NCBI RefSeq assembly: GCF_044142105.1
Contig: NZ_JBGTYM010000003.1
Coordinates: 124,001-188,000 of the forward strand
DNA from: Pseudogemmobacter sp044142105
Lineage (GTDB): Bacteria; Pseudomonadota; Alphaproteobacteria; Rhodobacterales; Rhodobacteraceae
Length of the DNA: 64,000 nucleotides
Direction of reading: 5' to 3'
Under the pieces are notes generated by a model. That model saw only the letters and a program-made list of their open reading frames with translations, was not told the DNA's origin and searched no databases. Below are positions 59,783-64,000 of the stretch, piece after piece. Positions within the stretch are counted from its first letter, which is position 1, and every line of letters starts with the position of its first letter. A program made the translations under genes and the position numbers.

Positions 59783-60412
59783 TTAGTCCGGCTTGATGCC
59801 TGCTTGGCGCAGGGCCGCCTCCAGCAGCGCCCCGGCCGACCAGAGCGCCACCTCCTGTGCCTCGGGGTCGGTCAGGCCACAGATATCCTTCAGCACGATC
59901 AGCGCCTCGATCCCGAAGGTCAGCGACAGCGCATGCACCAGCCGCGCCGCCTGTTCGGGAGGCAGGCCGCTGTCGGCGATGGCGCGCTGCAGCAGGGCCC
60001 GCCGATGCCCCCGGCCCAGGGTCTTGTCCCCCGGCAGCTCTGCATCCGGCTCCAGCGATTGGCGGATCGCAGCCCGGAAAGTCGCCTCATGTTCCGCTAG
60101 CCGAGGAAAGGTCATGCCGTAAAGCGAAGCCAGCCGCGCCGCGCCCGGACTCGAGGGCGGGTTCCAGCCGAGGATCGGTCCCAGCGCCTCGCCCACCACG
60201 GCGCGCAGCATGTCGGCCAGCGTCGGGAAATAGCGGTAGGCCGTCGAGCGCGACACCCCCGCCGCTTCGGCCACCGCGCTGACGGAAGGGGATTGGCCCC
60301 GCCGCATCATCTCCGAGGCGGTGGCGATCATCAGCGCGCGGGTCCGTGCCGCGGCGCCCTTGAGCGGCACGACGGGTTCGGCAGGATCGGAAGCTTGTAA
60401 TGGGACTATCAT
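59783..60412 (-). CDS. TetR-family transcriptional regulator
   Basis: 209 residues: helix-turn-helix at ~25-70 (RALMIATASEMMRRGQ, SVSAVAEAAGVSRSTAYRYFPTLADMLRAVV) and a helical ligand domain. ATG 60412 (MIVPLQASD) is the first start; a second Met at residue 28 is less likely. Divergent from the UPF0261 operon with 80 bp between, so it probably represses it. An imperfect dyad (60403-60433) overlaps its own start codon. Confidence 0.9.
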   Translation of the reverse strand: MIVPLQASDPAEPVVPLKGAAARTRALMIATASEMMRRGQSPSVSAVAEAAGVSRSTAYRYFPTLADMLRAVVGEALGPILGWNPPSSPGAARLASLYGMTFPRLAEHEATFRAAIRQSLEPDAELPGDKTLGRGHRRALLQRAIADSGLPPEQAARLVHALSLTFGIEALIVLKDICGLTDPEAQEVALWSAGALLEAALRQAGIKPD

Positions 60413-60433
60413 CCCAATATGGTACTACAGTCC
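60403..60433. promoter_or_regulatory. possible TetR operator
   Basis: GGACTAT (60403-60409) and ACAGTCC (60427-60433) form an imperfect dyad (one mismatch) centred at 60418, overlapping the TetR start codon. TetR operators are usually 15-30 bp dyads at such positions. The sequence CAATATGGTACTAC in its middle also resembles the site at 59586. Confidence 0.35.
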
Positions 60434-60492
60434 AATATTCGATCAAGCGCCTTCGTCCGCCGCTGCGGCCGGGGCCGCAGAAAGGGCCTGCG

Positions 60493-61686
60493 GTGCGCAC
60501 CATCCACCTCGCCGGAACCTGCGATACCAAGGGGGAGGAGATCGCCTATCTGCGCGATCTGATTGCCGCTGCAGGTCACAGGGTCACGGTCATCGACCTT
60601 GGCACCCGGGCACCCCGCATCACCCCCGATATTCCCGCCGCCGCCATTGCCGCCTGCCACCCGGACGGGCCCTCAATCCTGGCCGGCCAGGATCGAGGCG
60701 CCGCCGTCACTGCCATGGGCCGGGCCTTTGCCGCCTGGTGCCGGGCGAATGGCGAAAAGATCTCGGGAATCCTTGCCATCGGCGGGGGCGGCGGCAGCTC
60801 GATCGCCTGCGCGGGCATGCGCGAACTGCCTTATGGGCTGCCGAAATTCATGGTCTCCACCCTCGCCTCCGGCGACACGGCGCCCTATGTCGGCACCTCG
60901 GACATCGTGATGATGCCATCGGTCACGGATGTTGCCGGGCTGAACCGGCTGAGCCGGTTGATCCTGTCGAACGCGGCCCATGCCCTGGTCGGCGCCGCCA
61001 CCGCGCCGGCACCCGCCGACAGCGTCGGTCTGCCCGCGCTGGGTCTGACGATGTTCGGCGTCACCACGCCCTGTGTCACCGCGATCACCGACCACCTGCG
61101 CGGCCGATTCGACTGTCTGGTCTTTCATGCCACCGGAACCGGCGGCCGCGCCATGGAGCAGCTGCTGGACCAGGGCATCCTTGCGGGTCTGATCGACATC
61201 ACCACGACCGAGATCGCCGACCTGCTGTTCGGGGGCGTCCTGCCGGCGCGGCCCGACCGGCTGGATGTCGTCGCCCGCATGGGCACGCCCTGGGTCGGTT
61301 CGGTCGGTGCGCTGGACATGGTGAACTTCTGGGCGCCGCCAACCGTGCCCGAGCGGTACCGCGACCGGCTGTTTTACCACCACAATCCGAATGTCACGCT
61401 GATGCGGACAACGGCCGAGGAGAATGCGCAGATCGGCCGCTGGATCGGCCAGAAGCTGAATGCCTGTCCCGGCCCGATCCGCCTGCTGATTCCCGAAAAG
61501 GGGGTCTCCGCGCTGGACATTGACGGTGGCCCGTTCCGGGACCCCGCGGCCGACGCTGCCCTGTTCGACGCACTGGCCAGCACGATTTCCGACCCTGCGC
61601 GGCTGGTCCACCTGCCGCTGCACATCAACGACCCGGCCTTCGCCAAGGCCGCCGCCGACACCTTCCTGTCCCTGATGAGGCCCTGA
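60493..61686 (+). CDS. UPF0261 (Tm-1-like ATP-binding) protein
   Basis: 397 residues of the UPF0261 family, related to the N-terminal half of the tomato antiviral protein Tm-1. TIHLAGTCDTKGEEIAYLRDLI (~3-24) starts the first domain; SILAGQDRGAAVTAMGRAF and IGGGGGSSIACAGM form the nucleotide-binding part; VFHATGTGGRAMEQLLDQG and ITTTEIADLLFGGVLPARPDRLD follow. GTG 60493 is chosen with AAAGGG upstream. Its stop overlaps the next start by one base. Biochemical role unknown; it is usually coupled to the next gene. Confidence 0.9.
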   Translation: MRTIHLAGTCDTKGEEIAYLRDLIAAAGHRVTVIDLGTRAPRITPDIPAAAIAACHPDGPSILAGQDRGAAVTAMGRAFAAWCRANGEKISGILAIGGGGGSSIACAGMRELPYGLPKFMVSTLASGDTAPYVGTSDIVMMPSVTDVAGLNRLSRLILSNAAHALVGAATAPAPADSVGLPALGLTMFGVTTPCVTAITDHLRGRFDCLVFHATGTGGRAMEQLLDQGILAGLIDITTTEIADLLFGGVLPARPDRLDVVARMGTPWVGSVGALDMVNFWAPPTVPERYRDRLFYHHNPNVTLMRTTAEENAQIGRWIGQKLNACPGPIRLLIPEKGVSALDIDGGPFRDPAADAALFDALASTISDPARLVHLPLHINDPAFAKAAADTFLSLMRP

Positions 61687-62522
61687 TGCCCGCAATTCCC
61701 CGCAAGACGATTCTCGACCGTTTCCACAGGATGATCGCCGCCGGTCAGCCGATCATCGGCGGCGGCGCCGGCGCGGGCCTTTCCGCCAAGGCCGAAGAGG
61801 CCGGGGGGATCGACCTGATCATCATCTACAATTCCGGGCGCTACCGCATGGCGGGGCGCGGCTCGGCGGCGGGGCTCCTGGCCTATGGCAACGCCAATGA
61901 GATCGTCAGGGAGATGGCGGTCGAAGTGCTGCCGGTGGTGAAACACACGCCCGTCCTTGCGGGCGTGAACGGCACAGACCCCTTCATCCTGATGCCGCAG
62001 TTCCTGGGCGAGTTGAAAGCCATGGGCTTTTCCGGCGTGCAGAACTTTCCCACGATCGGTCTGTTCGACGGCCAGATGCGGCAGAGCTTCGAGGAAACCG
62101 GCATGGGCTTTGGGCTGGAGGTCGACATGATCGCCGAAGCGCACCGGCAGGACCTTCTGACCACGCCCTACGTCTTCAACGCCGACGAGGCGACCGCGAT
62201 GGCGAGAGCCGGGGCCGATGTCATCGTTGCCCATATGGGCGTCACCACCGGCGGCAGTATCGGAGCCACGTCTACCAAGACGCTGGACCAATGCGTGAGC
62301 GAAATCGACGCCATCTCGGCCGCGGCGCGCAAGGTGCGCCCCGACATCATCCTGCTGTGCCACGGGGGCCCGATCTCGATGCCCGAGGATGCCGCCCATG
62401 TCCTGGCCCGGGCCGACCGGATGCACGGTTTCTACGGCGCCTCCAGTGCCGAACGCCTGCCGGCCGAACGTGCCATTGCCGACCAGATCCGCGCCTTCAA
62501 ATCCATTCCTGCGAAAGGCTGA
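61686..62522 (+). CDS. PEP-hydrolase-family TIM-barrel protein (Tm-1 C-terminal half homologue)
   Basis: 278-residue TIM barrel of the phosphoenolpyruvate hydrolase/signal-transduction family. GGGAGAGLSAKAEEAGGIDLIIIYNSGRYRMAGRGS-type N-terminus (~20-55), AGVNGTDPFILMPQFL, GFSGVQNFPTIGLFDG, and VIVAHMGVTTGGSIGA with LLCHGGPISMPEDA near the C-terminus. ATG 61686 shares its A with the preceding TGA, so translation is coupled. Plants carry this domain fused behind UPF0261, evidence that the two products act together. Confidence 0.9.
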   Translation: MPAIPRKTILDRFHRMIAAGQPIIGGGAGAGLSAKAEEAGGIDLIIIYNSGRYRMAGRGSAAGLLAYGNANEIVREMAVEVLPVVKHTPVLAGVNGTDPFILMPQFLGELKAMGFSGVQNFPTIGLFDGQMRQSFEETGMGFGLEVDMIAEAHRQDLLTTPYVFNADEATAMARAGADVIVAHMGVTTGGSIGATSTKTLDQCVSEIDAISAAARKVRPDIILLCHGGPISMPEDAAHVLARADRMHGFYGASSAERLPAERAIADQIRAFKSIPAKG

Positions 62523-62526
62523 GGCC

Positions 62527-62943
62527 ATGACCGATGTGAAGACCCTGTTCCGCACCCCCGCTGATGTCGATGCCTTCGGCTTCGACTGGGGCCACCTCGC
62601 CGTTGTCCTTGGCCCGCAGGTGAACGGCGCGCAGAAATTCTCGGCCGCGGTCGTCACCGTGCCGCCCGGCCAGGGCCACAGCCGCCACAACCACCCGGGC
62701 GCCGAGGAGATCATCTACATCCTCGAAGGCTGGGGCGAGCAGATGGTCGAAGACGAAGACGGCACCCCCCATACCGAACAGGTCGGCCCCGGCACCTGCG
62801 TCTTCATTCCGGAAGGCCGCTATCATGCCACCTTGAACACCGGCACGACCGAGATGAAGATCTTTGTCGTCTACGCCCCGCATGGGCCGGAAGAGGCCCT
62901 GCGCACGCTGCCGGATTTCCGCCTGATTGCCAGAAAGGCCTGA
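62527..62943 (+). CDS. cupin-domain protein
   Basis: 138-residue single-domain cupin. Motif 1 GHSRHNHPGAEEIIYILEGWGE supplies two His and one Glu; motif 2 GPGTCVFIPEGRYHATLNTG supplies the third His. The metal set is therefore complete, compatible with an enzyme (isomerase, dioxygenase or epimerase) as well as sugar binding. ATG 62527 lies 4 bases after the TIM-barrel stop with GAGGCC between. Part of the same operon; substrate unknown. Confidence 0.88.
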   Translation: MTDVKTLFRTPADVDAFGFDWGHLAVVLGPQVNGAQKFSAAVVTVPPGQGHSRHNHPGAEEIIYILEGWGEQMVEDEDGTPHTEQVGPGTCVFIPEGRYHATLNTGTTEMKIFVVYAPHGPEEALRTLPDFRLIARKA

Positions 62944-62946
62944 GCC

Positions 62947-64000
62947 ATGGACGCCGCGCTCACCGCTGCATTGCCCTATAGCTTTGCCAGGCTGGACGAC
63001 CTGATGGAGAAGGCGGGGATCGACGTCCTTCTCGTCACCTCGAAGCACAATACGCAATATCTTCTGGGCGGCTACCGCTTCATCTTCTTCTCGGCGATGG
63101 ATGCGATCGGCCACAGCCGCTATCTGCCGGTCATCGCCTATATCCGTGGCGCGCCGGACAAGACCGCCTACGTGGCGAACAAGATGGAAAACAGCGAGCA
63201 CGCCAATCATCCGTTCTGGACACCGCATTTCCTGCCGATGTCCTGGACTTCGACCGACAGCATCGCCGAGGCGATCCGCCACCTCAAGGACCACGGCCCC
63301 GCCTCGCCCCGCATCGGCGTGGAACCGTCCTTCCTGCCGATGAACAGCGCCAGGCTGCTTGAGGACGCCTATCCCAACGCGCCGCTTGCCGATGCGACCG
63401 GGATTCTGGAACGGCTGCGCGCGGTCAAGACCGCGGGCGAACGCGCCCTGCTCCGGCAGGCCTCCGAGGCGATCAGCGATGCGATGCAGGCGACCATTGC
63501 CGCGAGCCGGGCGGGCGACAGCAAGCATGAGATCATCGACCGGCTGCGGCGCGAGGAAACCCTGCGGGGCCTGCAGTTCGAATATTGTCTGCTGACGCTT
63601 GGGTCGTCGCACAATCGCGCGGCTTCGTCCCAGACCTGGGCCGAGGGCGAGGTGCTGTCGATCGATTCAGGCGGCAACCTCAAAGGCTATATCGGCGATA
63701 TCTGCCGGATGGGCGTGCTGGGCGAGCCGGATGCCGAGTTGCAGGACCTTCTGGCGGAAATCGAGACGGTGCAACAGGCCGCCTTTGCCAAGGTGCGCGC
63801 TGGCGCCCTGGGCGGCGACCTGATCGCCGCGGGCGAGGCCGAGCTTTCCCGCCAGCCCAACCGCGCCTGCACCGACTTCTTTGCCCATGGCATGGGCGTC
63901 ATCACCCATGAAGTGCCCTTCCTGATGACGAACCACCCCGTCGCCTACGCTGGCACCGATGCGGAAGCCCCGTTGGAAGAGGGCATGATCCTGTCGGTCG
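62947..64000 (+). CDS. M24-family metallopeptidase (Xaa-Pro aminopeptidase-like), 3' end beyond window
   Basis: First 351 codons of an M24 pita-bread enzyme. Creatinase-like N-terminal domain (FARLDDLMEKAGIDVLLVTSKHNTQYLLGG) to about residue 150, then the catalytic domain with LSIDSGG and GDICRMGV (two Asp ligands) and FFAHGMGVITHEVP (His ligand). The remaining Glu ligands lie past the edge. ATG 62947 is 3 bases after the cupin stop. Such genes often cleave proline peptides, but creatinase and other C-N hydrolases share the fold; the operon suggests a small-molecule role. Confidence 0.92.
   Translation, partial: MDAALTAALPYSFARLDDLMEKAGIDVLLVTSKHNTQYLLGGYRFIFFSAMDAIGHSRYLPVIAYIRGAPDKTAYVANKMENSEHANHPFWTPHFLPMSWTSTDSIAEAIRHLKDHGPASPRIGVEPSFLPMNSARLLEDAYPNAPLADATGILERLRAVKTAGERALLRQASEAISDAMQATIAASRAGDSKHEIIDRLRREETLRGLQFEYCLLTLGSSHNRAASSQTWAEGEVLSIDSGGNLKGYIGDICRMGVLGEPDAELQDLLAEIETVQQAAFAKVRAGALGGDLIAAGEAELSRQPNRACTDFFAHGMGVITHEVPFLMTNHPVAYAGTDAEAPLEEGMILSV

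Noticed and set aside
1..64000. tRNA, rRNA, riboswitch or CRISPR array
   Set aside because: I saw no cloverleaf-like or rRNA-like sequence and no regularly spaced repeats. I cannot run a covariance search, so short RNAs may be missed.

Overview
The window is a GC-rich, densely coded stretch from a heterotrophic alphaproteobacterium. Codon use and gene content suggest Rhodobacterales (Paracoccus/Roseobacter-like), but this is inference, since no rRNA, tRNA or housekeeping marker is present. I count 60 protein-coding genes, two of them cut by the window ends, plus several decayed fragments. Almost everything is uptake, catabolism or local regulation of small organic acids, carboxylate-like compounds and sugars. 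The layout looks like a catabolic island, possibly on a large replicon.

Region A (1-6504, minus strand): an operon with a CapA-type metallophosphatase, a TctC binding protein, an MmgE/PrpD enzyme and TctB/TctA, followed upstream by a YeiH-type membrane protein. Region B (6636-10606): methylmalonate-semialdehyde dehydrogenase, a divergent CaiB/BaiF CoA-transferase and a LysR regulator. Region C (10777-20263): a LysR regulator divergent from a six-gene, overlapping operon (CocE-type hydrolase, DppBCDF-like ABC transporter, alpha/beta hydrolase), with the Dpp/Opp-type binding protein after a short gap. A 12-bp perfect inverted repeat lies in the divergent promoter. A decayed PrpD/GST fragment follows.

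Region D (20924-31451): one long minus-strand operon, prpF - MmgE/PrpD - tctB - tctA - tctC - MmgE/PrpD - sulfurtransferase - AbrB-type membrane protein - AhpD-like protein, divergent from a LysR gene. Region E (31465-40575): a FAD-linked oxidase, an enoyl-CoA hydratase-like protein lacking the usual glutamates and an IclR regulator. Divergent to these run TctC, a CaiB/BaiF CoA-transferase, a 3-mercaptopropionate-type thiol dioxygenase and two MmgE/PrpD enzymes. Region E looks like an organosulfur-acid pathway. Its last MmgE/PrpD is a close paralogue of the one overlapping the sulfurtransferase gene in region D.

Region F (40576-41600) is a graveyard of IS3, IS110 and helix-turn-helix gene fragments. 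Region G (41707-46737): DJ-1/PfpI protein, then a GntR regulator divergent from an iron alcohol dehydrogenase, aldehyde dehydrogenase and alpha/beta hydrolase. Region H (46721-59492): a sugar or sugar-acid locus with a Gfo/Idh/MocA oxidoreductase, three sugar isomerase/epimerases, a mandelate-racemase-type dehydratase, a GntR/FCD regulator, a D-2-hydroxyacid dehydrogenase and a complete ABC sugar importer. Five TGGT-N3-ACCA sites upstream of its promoters suggest control by the local GntR protein. Region I (59783-64000): a TetR regulator divergent from a UPF0261 (Tm-1-like) protein, a TIM-barrel PEP-hydrolase-family protein, a cupin and an M24 peptidase cut by the window end. The first two are the separate bacterial halves of what is a single protein in plants.
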